A stretch of DNA of 64,000 nt from Azophilus sp965214305 (GCA_965214305.1 OZ243949.1:2480001-2544000), one strand, 5' to 3'. Positions 49,442 to 58,591 are shown, counted from the first letter of the stretch. Translations and numbers: made by a program. The notes: a model not told the origin generated them from the sequence alone.

Positions 49442-52117
49442 AATCGAAATATCACAAGCATTCCGACGGCGCTGGCGTTGGCAATTCTGATGGCTGGCAA
49501 TGCGGTTGGCGAGGCGGTGCAGCCCGAGGCATCGCCGGATGCCACCGTTGCCCCATCTGCTCAGCCGATTGAGGAAATGGTCGTGCTTGGCCAGTTCATT
49601 CCGGACGAAAAACGTACCACCTCCGAAGTATCCAACGTGCTTGATTCCGAGGCGCTTTCGCTGCTTGCCGATACCAGTGTGGGCGATGCCCTGCTCAGGG
49701 TAACGGGTTTGAGTTTGGTCGGCGGCAAATACGTTTATGTGCGGGGATTGGGTGAGCGATATTCCTCCACGTTGCTGAACGGGGCGCGGATTTCCTCGCC
49801 GGTGCCCTTCCAGAAAACCGTGCCTTTGGACATCGTGCCCAACAGCATCGTACGCAACCTCTTGGTGCAGAAAACGTTCTCGCCGGACTATCCCGGTGAC
49901 TTCAGCGGCGGTGTGGTGATGATCCGCACCAGGGCCACCCCGGAGGAAAACTATATTTCGGCGAAAGTGCAAATTGGCGGAGATTCGCAGACAACCGGCG
50001 GCGACGGCCTTTCCTATCATGGCGGTGGCGATGACAACTACGGGTTCGATGACGGCACACGCAACATTCCCGACAACATCAAGCTCATCTCCAGCGAGGC
50101 GTTCGAGGACACCCCCTGGCCGCAGAGTGCCGCTTTGGGGGCAAGCTTCTTCAATTTTTGGCACATACGCGAAAAGGACAGACTGAAGCCCAACTACACC
50201 GGCGACGGGGAATTGGGTTACCGATACGATTTCAACAACGGTATGTCGGTTGGCTTGCTCGCCGCGGGCAAATACAGCAACGATTACAACAATCGAGACA
50301 AGGATTACCGACGCTACGAGTTCACCGGCGTCGACGGGGGCAGCACCCAGACCGTCGATTATCGGCAATTCACAACCCGGCAAACCATCAATTGGAGTGG
50401 TTTCTTGAACCTTGGCGTCGAGTTCAACAACGACCACTCAATCCAGCTTTCCCAAGTGTTATTGCGTCAAACCGACGACGAAATTCAGCAGTTTCGGGGC
50501 TTTTCCAGCGAGGACGATGTCAGCTCCGGCACACGGGTTGTCAGCTACCGCCTGCAATGGACGGAAAATTACATTCGGTCCACACAACTCAAGGGCGAGC
50601 ACTATTTCAATATCGGTGGCTTCGACCAGCTGTCCATCAATTGGCGTGCCATTGATGGCGGCGCCACCCGAGACTCTCCCGACACGCGCACCTACACCTA
50701 CGCGGACAACGCCGATGGATTAGAGGAAATTGTTACCTCCAACCGCCAAGCCGCGGGAGATTTGCGCGATGTCTTCCAAGCGCCCGACCGGGTATTTTCG
50801 AAGCTTCGGGATGATATCGAGGAATTCGGTGCCGACCTGAAGCTGCCCTTGTTGCTCGGCGGTGTTGAAGTGGATATCAAGGCGGGCTGGTCCGACTACC
50901 GGCGCGAGCGCGCCAGCCGCGACCGATTCTTTCGTTTCGACCTAACACCGTCCGCACCCGACTACATTGCCTTGATGACACCGCAGCAACTCTTCGGATT
51001 GGATAATTGGGGGTCCGGTTATCTGGATGTCAGGGATTTCACCGCGGGCGCGGCCAATGCCAGTGGCATCTTCCCCTTTGCCAGCTCCGGCGAGGACACG
51101 GTGTCGTTCTATGGCGGTTTCGACGCCCAGCTTAGGCCGCGCGTCCGCGTCGCCGCCGGTGTGCGCTTTGAGGATACAACCCTCTTCGCGGACGCATTTG
51201 GCGGTAATACGGAGGCGGGCAGCAGCAACGCCGTCGAACAGGATTACAAAGACACCTTGCCCGCCGCTTCGCTTACCTTTGAGTTTGCCAACAATATGCA
51301 GCTTCGGCTCGCCTATTCAAAAACGGTCAACCGTCCGAGCCTGTTGGAGATTACAGGCACCACCATCCGCAATCCGGAAGATTCCAACCTGTATCGGGGT
51401 AACGTATTCCTGCAGCCGGCAGACCTTGACAATTTCGATGCCCGCTTTGAATGGTATTTCGGTGCCGCCGACAGCCTCTCCCTGGGCGCGTTCCGAAAGG
51501 ACTTCGACAATCCCATCGAGATCGGCAAGGTGCAGGCACAGAACGACATCTACACCTGGTTCAACGGGGAAGAGGCAACGCTTGAGGGCATCGAATTGGA
51601 GTTGCGTAAAGACCTGCCCCTCAGCGATTGGTTCGGCTTGGGCGAGGCCTGGAATTATTTCACGTTGAATGCCAACTTCTCGCTGATTGACTCCGAGGTG
51701 ACGCTGTTCGGTGAGGGCGAGACGCCGAGCGATGTGCCGGTAACCGGTTCACGGCAGATTGCGCGCCTGTATGAGAACGAGCGGGAAATCAGCGGCCAGT
51801 CCGACATACTGGGCAACCTTATCCTCACCTACACGAACTATGACGCCGGTATTGAGGGCTCGCTGGCATACAATTACACGGGCGAGCGCATCATTTTGGT
51901 GGGTGCCGAGAATGCCCCCAACATCGTAGAAGAGGCCCGAGGCCAACTCGACTTGCTGCTCCGTTATAGCTTCTTCCTGTTTGACAACGATCTGGAATTG
52001 GAACTCAAAGTGAAAAATCTGTTCGATAATCAGGTGGAATGGACCCAGGGCGACTTGCTCTACGAGCGCTACGACCCCGGTGTGAGCTACAGCTTGGGGC
52101 TTAGAGCAAGTATCTGA
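49442..52117 (+). CDS. TonB-dependent outer-membrane receptor
   Basis: This is a protein of about 891 residues with a signal peptide (PTALALAILMAGNAVGEAV). A possible TonB-box-like stretch (IEEMVVLGQFI) precedes the plug domain (VSNVLDSEALSLLADTSVGD, YVYVRGLGERYSSTLLNG, VPFQKTVPLDIVPNSIV and FSPDYPGDFSGGVVMI). The 22-strand barrel follows, ending GVSYSLGLRASI. The YVRGLGERYSSTLLNG and PDYPGDFSGGVV motifs are typical of a subgroup of proteobacterial TonB receptors of unassigned substrate. ATG at 49442 is used because the signal peptide starts there. It lies 82 bases after the lipoprotein with a stem-loop between. The pair probably forms a nutrient uptake unit, and the candidate PhoB box suggests a phosphorus-containing substrate (inference). 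Confidence 0.88.
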   Translation, partial: NRNITSIPTALALAILMAGNAVGEAVQPEASPDATVAPSAQPIEEMVVLGQFIPDEKRTTSEVSNVLDSEALSLLADTSVGDALLRVTGLSLVGGKYVYVRGLGERYSSTLLNGARISSPVPFQKTVPLDIVPNSIVRNLLVQKTFSPDYPGDFSGGVVMIRTRATPEENYISAKVQIGGDSQTTGGDGLSYHGGGDDNYGFDDGTRNIPDNIKLISSEAFEDTPWPQSAALGASFFNFWHIREKDRLKPNYTGDGELGYRYDFNNGMSVGLLAAGKYSNDYNNRDKDYRRYEFTGVDGGSTQTVDYRQFTTRQTINWSGFLNLGVEFNNDHSIQLSQVLLRQTDDEIQQFRGFSSEDDVSSGTRVVSYRLQWTENYIRSTQLKGEHYFNIGGFDQLSINWRAIDGGATRDSPDTRTYTYADNADGLEEIVTSNRQAAGDLRDVFQAPDRVFSKLRDDIEEFGADLKLPLLLGGVEVDIKAGWSDYRRERASRDRFFRFDLTPSAPDYIALMTPQQLFGLDNWGSGYLDVRDFTAGAANASGIFPFASSGEDTVSFYGGFDAQLRPRVRVAAGVRFEDTTLFADAFGGNTEAGSSNAVEQDYKDTLPAASLTFEFANNMQLRLAYSKTVNRPSLLEITGTTIRNPEDSNLYRGNVFLQPADLDNFDARFEWYFGAADSLSLGAFRKDFDNPIEIGKVQAQNDIYTWFNGEEATLEGIELELRKDLPLSDWFGLGEAWNYFTLNANFSLIDSEVTLFGEGETPSDVPVTGSRQIARLYENEREISGQSDILGNLILTYTNYDAGIEGSLAYNYTGERIILVGAENAPNIVEEARGQLDLLLRYSFFLFDNDLELELKVKNLFDNQVEWTQGDLLYERYDPGVSYSLGLRASI

Positions 52118-52176
52118 AGTGCTTTCCAGTCTCTCGAAAGTGGTTCAAAATCCATGTTTTCAGCTAACCCGATTGC

Positions 52177-52248
52177 CTAGGCGCCTCTGCCTTCGGAATT
52201 CGCGAGAGCGGATTTTCAGCCGCGAATTCCGAAGGCAGAGGCGCTTAG
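52177..52248. repeat. CTAG-family complete palindrome, copy 7
   Basis: The arms CTAGGCGCCTCTGCCTTCGG-AATTCGCG (52177-52204) and CGCGAATT-CCGAAGGCAGAGGCGCTTAG (52221-52248) are complementary over 28 bases with one mismatch, around the loop AGAGCGGATTTTCAGC. It would form a strong hairpin after the TonB receptor gene and before the LLM gene. Confidence 0.9.
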
Positions 52249-52297
52249 GGCACGGGCTCTTGGATAACCGCTGATTGAGAAGGAGCTAAAGCACAGC

Positions 52298-53212
52298 ATG
52301 GAACTATCCGTCGAGTTTCCCAGCATCGCCTATCGGGAAGGTCCCGAGGCAATGGTCCGCCTAGCCCAGGCCATCGAACGCATCGGCTTTTATCAACTGG
52401 ATATTTTTGACCATGTTGTGATGGGCTATCCGGCTTCCGGGCGACCCGCCCCCGTCTATCCTCCGCGCATGCCGATCATGGAGGCGCTGGCCACTTTGGC
52501 CTACATTGCCGCCGTGACCGAGCGCATCGGCCTCGGCACCGAGGTGCTGGTATTGCCGCAACGACAGCCGCTGTTGGTGGCCAAGCAAGTGAGCACCATC
52601 GATACGCTTTCCGGCGGCCGCATGAGGCTTGGCGTGGGCGTTGGCTGGCAAGAGTCGGAATACGATGCGTTGCAGGAGCAATTCAGCAATCGCGGACGCC
52701 GTATGGACGAAGCGATCGCGCTTATTCGCGCCTGTTGGAGCGAACAACAAATCGACTTTGAAGGCGAGTTCTACAGTACCACCGCCATGGCCATGGAGCC
52801 GAAACCGCCACAGGGCGCCAATCTGCCCATTTGGGTGGGGGGCGGTTCCGCCAAGGCGCTTGAGCGCGTCGGCCGGATGGCCGACGGCTGGCTTGCTCCG
52901 GCTATTGAGGATGCGGGCCAAGTCGCAAAAATGGTGCAGTCCATCCACGATCACGCCGAGGCCGCTGGCCGCGCCCCGGACGCCATCGGCATGCAGATGA
53001 TGCTCGACCCGCCACCCCGCGACGAGGCGGGCAAGGGCTTCTACGCGGACCGGGATGCCGTGCGTCGGCGCGTGGTCGATGTTGCCGAAATGGGATTCGA
53101 GTGCGGCGCGATCAACGCCACCGCAATTTTTCAGGCGGGCTTTCGCAGTGTTGATGCCATGGCCGACAAACTCGAAGAGTTGTTCATTAACGTCCGCGAT
53201 GAGGTTGGCTAG
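52298..53212 (+). CDS. LLM-class (luciferase-like) oxidoreductase, F420-dependent-like
   Basis: This 304-residue (beta/alpha)8 protein is in the bacterial luciferase / F420-dependent oxidoreductase superfamily. It shows ELSVEFPSIAYREGPEAMVR, IMEALATLAYIAAVTERIGLGTEVLVLPQRQPLLVAKQVSTIDTLSGGRMRLGVGVGWQESEYDAL and PIWVGGGSAKALERVGRMADGWL, matching the TIGR03619-type group. The cofactor could be F420 or FMN; no F420 genes are in the window. AAGGAG lies 12 bases upstream of ATG. The stop TAG is part of CTAGCAGCCTCTGCCC, an end of the CTAG repeat family. Confidence 0.85.
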   Translation: MELSVEFPSIAYREGPEAMVRLAQAIERIGFYQLDIFDHVVMGYPASGRPAPVYPPRMPIMEALATLAYIAAVTERIGLGTEVLVLPQRQPLLVAKQVSTIDTLSGGRMRLGVGVGWQESEYDALQEQFSNRGRRMDEAIALIRACWSEQQIDFEGEFYSTTAMAMEPKPPQGANLPIWVGGGSAKALERVGRMADGWLAPAIEDAGQVAKMVQSIHDHAEAAGRAPDAIGMQMMLDPPPRDEAGKGFYADRDAVRRRVVDVAEMGFECGAINATAIFQAGFRSVDAMADKLEELFINVRDEVG

Positions 53213-53224
53213 CAGCCTCTGCCC
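53209..53224 (+). repeat. CTAG-family repeat end at the LLM stop codon
   Basis: CTAGCAGCCTCTGCCC matches the CTAGGAGCCTCTGCC end of the repeat family. The first three bases after C are the gene stop codon. Confidence 0.55.
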
Positions 53225-53352
53225 ATCCCGGCACACAACCAAGCTGGTTGCATAGGCGGGTGATGGCTTGATTTGAAATTCCTCATTGCCGAACAAACTG
53301 ATATAGGCCCGAATTTCGCGCACAGGCGGAACTTATGGGTTAAATTGCCGTT

Positions 53353-54480
53353 ATGGAGGATTTCGAAACGATCCGTCCGTATCGCGATGACGAGGTTCCG
53401 GCGGTTGTCGCTCGATTGATTGAGGATCCGGACCTCTGCCACGCGGCGGCACTTTTCTTGCTACCGCGGCTGACCAACGGCTTCCCGGGTCTCGGCCATG
53501 TGCTCGCGGCGCGCTACCTCAAGCGCCGGGCGGCGCATCTCGAAACGGTGCGCGATGTCCAAGCGCTGGCTTCCCGCTATATGGATTCGATTATTGCGAA
53601 ATCCATCCTCGACTTCAGGGTGGAGGGCTTGGAGCACCTTGTGCCCGGCCAGGCCTACCTGTTCATCTCCACCCACCGCGACATCGTGATGGATTCCGGG
53701 TTGATGAACTACGCTATCTATCGCGCTGGCCATCAGACGTCGCGCATCGCCGTGGGCGACAATCTGTTCAGCAAGCCTTATGCGGCGGATCTCATGCGGC
53801 TGAACAAAAGCTTTGTGGTGGAACGCAGCGCAACGGGTAACAAGACCGTTTACAAGGCGTTGCGGCGAACATCGGCTTTTATTCGGGCTTCCCTACAGGA
53901 ACAAGGCGAATCGATTTGGATTGCCCAGCGCGAGGGGCGCGCCAAGAACGGCCTTGATCGTACCGCGCCCGCGCTGATCAAAATGTTGGCGTTGGCGTAT
54001 AACGGAGAGTTGGCGCAAATTGGCGATCTCTGCGAGCGGGTGCGCATCGTGCCGGTGGCGGTTACCTACGAAATCGATCCTTGTGCGCTCCGCAAAGCCT
54101 ACGAACTCTACATAACCGATCGGGAGGGTCAGTACCGTAAACCGGCGGGTGAGGATTTGGCCAGCATGGTGGAGGGCATGTTTGGCTTCAAGGGGCGCGT
54201 CCATCTGCATTTCGGGGAGCGCATTCGGGGTGAATTTACGGATGCGGAAGCCTTGGCTTGCGAATTGGATCGGCGTGTTACCGCCGGGCTCAAGGTATTT
54301 CCCACCCATTTGGAAGCCGCTCGGCGGGTCGGGCTCGGGTGTTTGCCGGAAGCGGTGCCGGAAGAGGCCCGCATCACTGCCGTATTTGGCGAGCAGATTG
54401 ACCAGTGCCCGGCCGAACAACGGCGCTTTCTCTTCAATCAGTACGCCAATCTTGTGCGTAACAAGCAGCAACTCATCTAG
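53353..54480 (+). CDS. 1-acyl-sn-glycerol-3-phosphate acyltransferase-like protein
   Basis: This 375-residue protein has a PlsC/GPAT-type acyltransferase domain. YLFISTHRDIVMDSGLMN is the HxxxxxD-type catalytic motif in the HRDIVxD form common in a bacterial subgroup. RLNKSFVVERS, IWIAQREGRAKNG (the substrate-binding EGR variant of FPEG) and VRIVPVAVTYEIDPC complete the pattern. It is predicted to be cytoplasmic or peripheral, acting in phospholipid or related lipid synthesis. No other lipid gene is next to it. The stop TAG is the start of a CTAG repeat (TAGGAACCTGCGCCG). Confidence 0.8.
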   Translation: MEDFETIRPYRDDEVPAVVARLIEDPDLCHAAALFLLPRLTNGFPGLGHVLAARYLKRRAAHLETVRDVQALASRYMDSIIAKSILDFRVEGLEHLVPGQAYLFISTHRDIVMDSGLMNYAIYRAGHQTSRIAVGDNLFSKPYAADLMRLNKSFVVERSATGNKTVYKALRRTSAFIRASLQEQGESIWIAQREGRAKNGLDRTAPALIKMLALAYNGELAQIGDLCERVRIVPVAVTYEIDPCALRKAYELYITDREGQYRKPAGEDLASMVEGMFGFKGRVHLHFGERIRGEFTDAEALACELDRRVTAGLKVFPTHLEAARRVGLGCLPEAVPEEARITAVFGEQIDQCPAEQRRFLFNQYANLVRNKQQLI

Positions 54481-54519
54481 GAACCTGCGCCGTAGCAATT
54501 CGCGGCCGCAAAGCCGCTC
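54477..54519 (+). repeat. CTAG-family interspersed repeat, copy 8
   Basis: CTAGGAACCTGCGCCGTAGC followed by AATTCGCGGCCGCAAAGCCG. The acyltransferase stop codon is its first TAG. The rest of the 205-base gap holds a diverged 49-bp match to 36790-36838 (about 69% identity) and no gene. Confidence 0.75.
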
Positions 54520-54685
54520 TCGCCCATAAGCGCTACTTGCCGCAGTTCGTTGTAGCCGTGGGAGTCAGGAACATAATTCCCTGTTTGAGAGGGGAGGGAG
54601 GGTGGAACGAGTTGAAAAAACCGCAAGATCAGCCCCGCAGCCCCGCTCTTTCTGGCGGAGCCGGGGCTGTTCCCGAGCATCGGGC

Positions 54686-55306
54686 TCAGCTTCTGAGCGC
54701 CGCTGGCACAGTCCAATCCCGGGGCATTCTGCTGAAATCGAAGAAGGGTTCCGTGTCGCCTTGGGTAATGGCGTCTTGCACCTGCCGATAGAACTCGCCG
54801 CCAGCTTTGTTTGAGAATGTAATCCGTACCTGGTCGGCATCCGCTCCGATTGATGGCCGTTGGCAGTATTCCGGGAAGGTCGCCTCACCCGCGTGACCCG
54901 ACGCATAGCCTTTGGCGAAGACCTGTTTGAGAATCCCGAAGCCGTCGTCCTGCACGAGCACCTCGCCACGCGAATGGCCACCCATGGATTGCATGTGGCG
55001 CACGAACTCCTCCAGGTTGTAACAATCGTAGGCGACATGCTGGCAGGCATGGTCCCCGTGCTTCTCGACGAAGGTTGTCACCTGCGATTTCTCGGCCCGG
55101 TCAATGCCCTCGATCAGGGCTATCCCGAAACTCCCGTAGTCGATGCACCAGATCTTCATGCTGCTGTTCGGGTCGCCGGGGCGGGCATCGTCAATGCGCT
55201 TGATTAGCGTGCCGCCCTCGACCTCGATGTGAAACCAGGCCCACTTCTCGATGTTGCCGGAGGCGACAGCGTAAGAAATATGATCGACTTTCTTCAGATG
55301 CGGCAT
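54686..55306 (-). CDS. VOC-family dioxygenase-like protein (HPPD-related)
   Basis: This 206-residue protein of the vicinal-oxygen-chelate fold resembles the C-terminal half of 4-hydroxyphenylpyruvate dioxygenase. HLKKVDHISYAVASGNIEKW carries the first metal His, and HGDHACQHVAYDCYNLEEFV the second His in the HPPD-like QHVAY/D context. EATFPEYCQRPSIG and the ending FSRMPRDWTVPAALRS are also HPPD-like. The third ligand, usually Glu near the C-terminus, is not certain. The short length suggests a single-module enzyme rather than full HPPD. An Lrp-type regulator is divergently transcribed 88 bases away and probably controls it. Confidence 0.65.
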   Translation of the reverse strand: MPHLKKVDHISYAVASGNIEKWAWFHIEVEGGTLIKRIDDARPGDPNSSMKIWCIDYGSFGIALIEGIDRAEKSQVTTFVEKHGDHACQHVAYDCYNLEEFVRHMQSMGGHSRGEVLVQDDGFGILKQVFAKGYASGHAGEATFPEYCQRPSIGADADQVRITFSNKAGGEFYRQVQDAITQGDTEPFFDFSRMPRDWTVPAALRS

Positions 55307-55394
55307 CGCAACCCCCCATTAGCAGTGGCATTGGTGTCAGTTTAGGAGATTGGGTGTGTCGGATTCTTGAAATATTCCTTGCTGTGGGCTATGA

Positions 55395-55907
55395 GTGAGC
55401 AGCTTTATTGGTATTAAGAGGATTATTGTGCAGAAATACGGCGTTATAGATCGATTCAACGCAGATATACTCCATAAGCTCGAGCGCGATGGTCGCATCA
55501 GTTGGGTGCGCTTGGCTGAGCGGGTGAACCTCTCCCCGAGTGCCTGCCAGCGGCGCGTCGAATCGCTACGGGCGAACGGCGTGATCGAGCGTTTCACCGT
55601 CCGCCTCAACGAAGCGGCCTTGGGGCAGCGGGTAAAGGCTTTCGTCGCCGTGCGCATTGATCGTCAGAACCCCGCCGTCGCCCGGGATTTCCGTAACTGG
55701 GTTGCCGATCACCCGCGAGTGCAGACCACCCACATGGTCTCGGGCGCCGAGGATTTCGTGCTTGAAGTAGTGGCCCCGGACCTCGAATCATTCGGCAAGT
55801 TTCTGGACGACGAACTGCTGAGCCTGGCGGCCGTGAAGGATGCTTCGTCCTCAATCGTGCTCGGCGAGGTCAAGTCGAGGCGGACGGCAATCGCTTTGCA
55901 ACGCTGA
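55395..55907 (+). CDS. Lrp/AsnC-family transcriptional regulator
   Basis: This protein of about 170 residues (or about 156 from a later start) has an N-terminal helix-turn-helix (FNADILHKLERDGRISWVRLAERVNLSPSACQRRVESLRANGVIERF) and a C-terminal RAM ligand-binding domain (VKAFVAVRIDRQNPAVARDF, VQTTHMVSGAEDFVLEVVAP, LLSLAAVKDASSSIVLGEVK). Such regulators bind amino acids and usually control a divergent neighbour, here the HPPD-related gene. An aromatic amino acid or its keto acid is a reasonable guess for the effector. A GTG/ATG choice near 55395-55437 remains open. Confidence 0.88.
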   Translation: MSSFIGIKRIIVQKYGVIDRFNADILHKLERDGRISWVRLAERVNLSPSACQRRVESLRANGVIERFTVRLNEAALGQRVKAFVAVRIDRQNPAVARDFRNWVADHPRVQTTHMVSGAEDFVLEVVAPDLESFGKFLDDELLSLAAVKDASSSIVLGEVKSRRTAIALQR

Positions 55908-55948
55908 CGCCCGGGAGCCTCCGCCTATCTCATCAACGCTCTGGTTGC

Positions 55949-57031
55949 TTATAGCCGAGTATCCAGGGCTACCGATTTGATTAGCGCGTACAGTTCAAGC
56001 CCCGGCTCAAGATTGAGATTGGTGCTTGAGACCTTGGTGATTCGAGAGCGCAAGGTCTGTCCGCCGCAATCCAGATCGACGAGCACGGTGCCGTCGGGGG
56101 CGTTCTGCAGGGCCCGCACCCGGACAGGCAGATTGTTCAAGAAGCTGGTACCAGTGGGTTGGCCTAGTGCCAGCCCAACATCGCGCGCGGGAATCTGTAC
56201 GCGCACTGGGCTTGGTGCCTTGCCAAAGTTACCGCGAATACGCAGTGCGAATTTGCCCACACTGAGCGTGCTCAGATCATTTTCGGAGTCGTAGGAAAGA
56301 AACTCGCAGTCCAGAAGCGCGCCGGAGTCGATGTGTGGTGACAGCGAGTGGTCCAACTCGGCGGCCACCTGCTCCGGTCTGCCGGTACCGATGACTCGCC
56401 CAGCCTCTAGAATAGTTAGATGATCAGCCACTTGCAGCACTTCCGGCAGCGAGTGGGTCACATAGACCACCGGTCGGCCGAGTTCGCGACATAGGCGGGC
56501 CACCATTGGCGCCAGTTCCCGGCGCGCCACCAGATCCAGAGCGGAGAGCGGCTCATCGAGCAGCAGCACCTCGGCGGGCTTGAGAAAGGCGCGCGCCAGC
56601 GCCACCCGTTGCTGTTGGCCCCCGGATAGTGCCCGCGGTTTGCGGCGGGTCAAAGTCTCTAGGCCGAATCGGGTTATCGCCTCGTCGAGCGGCCCGCCCT
56701 GAGGCACCGCCTTCAAGTTGTCGAGTACGCTAAGGTGTGGGAATAAGGCCGGTTGTTGCAGAGTCATGCTGACCGGACGGCGGTGCGCGGGCACCTTATC
56801 CCAGGCGCAACCATTAAGGCCCACCCTAAACGCAGGGGCCTCCTCCAGCCCCGCAATGATGCGCAATACCGTTGATTTGCCCGAACCGGACGCACCGATT
56901 AGTGCGCTGACGCCATTGCCCGGCAGCGTCAAATCCACTGCTAATTCGAACCCGCCCGTCCGCGCGAAGTGGCCGCGGACGGTTAGACCCCCACTGTGAT
57001 CGATGGGGTTCTCAGAACTGTCGGATCTCAT
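55949..57031 (-). CDS. modC: Molybdenum ABC transporter ATP-binding protein ModC
   Basis: This 360-residue ATPase energises molybdate import. Walker A is SALIGASGSGKSTVLRIIAG, the Q-loop region is RRPVSMTLQQPALFPHLSVLDNL, the signature is LSGGQQQRVALARAFL and Walker B is LLLDEPLSALD. The C-terminal MOP/TOBE domain (LPVRVRALQNAPDGTVLVDL followed by LRSRITKVSSTNLNL) binds molybdate and is specific for ModC. modB and modA are upstream on the same strand, giving the order modA-modB-modC. Confidence 0.93.
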   Translation of the reverse strand: MRSDSSENPIDHSGGLTVRGHFARTGGFELAVDLTLPGNGVSALIGASGSGKSTVLRIIAGLEEAPAFRVGLNGCAWDKVPAHRRPVSMTLQQPALFPHLSVLDNLKAVPQGGPLDEAITRFGLETLTRRKPRALSGGQQQRVALARAFLKPAEVLLLDEPLSALDLVARRELAPMVARLCRELGRPVVYVTHSLPEVLQVADHLTILEAGRVIGTGRPEQVAAELDHSLSPHIDSGALLDCEFLSYDSENDLSTLSVGKFALRIRGNFGKAPSPVRVQIPARDVGLALGQPTGTSFLNNLPVRVRALQNAPDGTVLVDLDCGGQTLRSRITKVSSTNLNLEPGLELYALIKSVALDTRL

Positions 57032-57068
57032 CGTTCTGCTTGTGCATCGGTTCGCGGCAACGCCACCT

Positions 57069-57740
57069 TCATCTATGGATAGGTCGGGCTAGTGTTGCGT
57101 AGGTTAGGGTAAGCGCCAGCAACGATGCCACCAATAAGAACCCGGCCGTCAGGTGGGCACTCGCGTAGTCGAGGGATTCGACCTGATCGAAGAGCAATAT
57201 CGACAACACCCGCGTTTCACCGGGAATGTTGCCGCCAATCATCAAAACGATACCGAACTCGCCGACCGTGTGGGCGAACCCCAGCACCGCCGCCGCCACG
57301 AGCGCGCGGCTGTGCATGGGCAATATCAGACGCAAAAAACGCATCGTCGGCGCAAAGCCCATAACCGATGCGGCGTCGAGCAATTCGTTGGGCGTGTTGC
57401 GAAAACTGCTGGTGAGCGGTTGGCTGACGAAAGGCAGGGAATAAATTATCGAGGCGATCACTAAGCCCGTGAACGTGAAGGCAAGCGGTTGTCCGGTCAC
57501 CCATCGCCAACCCGTGCCCAGCCAGGCTTCGTCGGCCATGGCCAGCAGCAGATAGAAACCCAACACGGTCGGTGGTAGAACCAATGGCAAGGCAACCAGT
57601 GCTTCGACCAAGGCCGCGCCCTGTCGCTTGGTCTGTGCTAGCCACCAGGACAAAGGCAGTGCCACGACCAACAGAATGACCGTGACGATACCCGCCAGCG
57701 CGACGGTTAGGACGATGCTTTGCAACAGGTCTGAGGTCAC
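57069..57740 (-). CDS. modB: Molybdenum ABC transporter permease ModB
   Basis: This 223-residue inner-membrane permease has about five helices. VALPLVLPPTVLGFYLLLAM, FTGLVIASIIYSLPFVSQPL and the ATP-binding-protein contact loop LGFAHTVGEFGIVLMIGGNIPGETRVLSI (EAA-type motif GEFG) are diagnostic of ModB. It lies 37 bases upstream of modC. An 83-base gap separates it from modA. Confidence 0.93.
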   Translation of the reverse strand: MTSDLLQSIVLTVALAGIVTVILLVVALPLSWWLAQTKRQGAALVEALVALPLVLPPTVLGFYLLLAMADEAWLGTGWRWVTGQPLAFTFTGLVIASIIYSLPFVSQPLTSSFRNTPNELLDAASVMGFAPTMRFLRLILPMHSRALVAAAVLGFAHTVGEFGIVLMIGGNIPGETRVLSILLFDQVESLDYASAHLTAGFLLVASLLALTLTYATLARPIHR

Positions 57741-57781
57741 CGGCTATCGCTCGGGCACCGGGAAGGCGGGGGAATCCATCC

Positions 57782-57798
57782 CACCAAGGGCCGCGATG
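57782..57798 (+). repeat. 17-bp motif shared with the pstS leader
   Basis: CACCAAGGGCCGCGATG occurs here in the modA-modB gap and again at about 1549-1564 in the pstS signal region. Nearby ATGGATTCCCCCGCCTTCCC (complement of about 57757-57778) resembles common REP-type repeats. Confidence 0.45.
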
Positions 57799-57823
57799 TT
57801 CGCGCTGGCAAAAGAACAGGGCA

Positions 57824-58591
57824 CTATTGATAGCCCAGTTGCGTCAATCGAGCCTGGGTGGCGGCACTGGTCATAAAACTCAGTAGCTTTTGCGCCTCGG
57901 CGAACGCGGGGCTGCGCAACAGCACCACCGCACCTTGGTTAATTGGTGTGTGGAAGTTGCTCGGACAAACCCAGTAGTGCTCGGGCGGAATATCCCTCGT
58001 CACAAGCTGGCTTAGCGCCACGAAACCGAACTGCAATGCCCCGGTCTCCAAAAAGTGATCCACTTGATTCACATTGTTGCCGAATACAAGCCGGTTCTGA
58101 AGTTGTTGCGATACCCCCAGCCTTTGCAGGCATTGCATCGCGGCGGTGCCATAGGGCGCAAGTCGGGGATTGGGTAGGCCGATACGGTGGGCGGCGCCGA
58201 GTCGCTCCGGGTCGATGGGGGTAGACATCCTCAGCGCCACCCGACCCCTGGCGTAGACTCTCACCGGCGCGGTGGCCAAGCCGTCGCCAATCAGGGCTTG
58301 GGGGCGCAGGGTATCTGCGGAAAAAAAAGCGTCATAGGGCGCACCTTGACGAATCTGCGCACTCAGCAGCCCGGATGAGCCGAAGGTGGCGGACACTCGG
58401 ATGCCGTATCGGTCTGTAAATTTCTCGGCCAATTCCGCCAAGGGCGTGCGAAAGTTGGCGGCAACGGCAACCCGCAAAGCCCGCGCGGGTGGTCGTGCCG
58501 AGTCAATACCGTTGGAGGTCGCGGCGATTGCCCGTATTGGCGTCGTCAGCAGGCAAAGTAACAGCAGTGCTAGCCCGCCTATCTGACCCAC
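57824..58591 (-). CDS. modA: Molybdate-binding periplasmic protein ModA
   Basis: This is a periplasmic molybdate-binding protein of about 255 residues. The start is taken as GTG at 58591, giving a signal peptide (VGQIGGLALLLLCLLTTPIRA); the longer upstream frame overlaps comF and is not homologous. The mature part shows ALRVAVAANFRTPLAELAEKF, VSATFGSSGLLSAQIRQGAPYDAFFSAD (oxyanion-binding Ser) and VFGNNVNQVDHFLETGALQFGFVALSQ. C-terminal AEAQKLLSFMTSAATQARL fits ModA. It is first in the modABC order. Confidence 0.9.
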   Translation of the reverse strand: MGQIGGLALLLLCLLTTPIRAIAATSNGIDSARPPARALRVAVAANFRTPLAELAEKFTDRYGIRVSATFGSSGLLSAQIRQGAPYDAFFSADTLRPQALIGDGLATAPVRVYARGRVALRMSTPIDPERLGAAHRIGLPNPRLAPYGTAAMQCLQRLGVSQQLQNRLVFGNNVNQVDHFLETGALQFGFVALSQLVTRDIPPEHYWVCPSNFHTPINQGAVVLLRSPAFAEAQKLLSFMTSAATQARLTQLGYQ

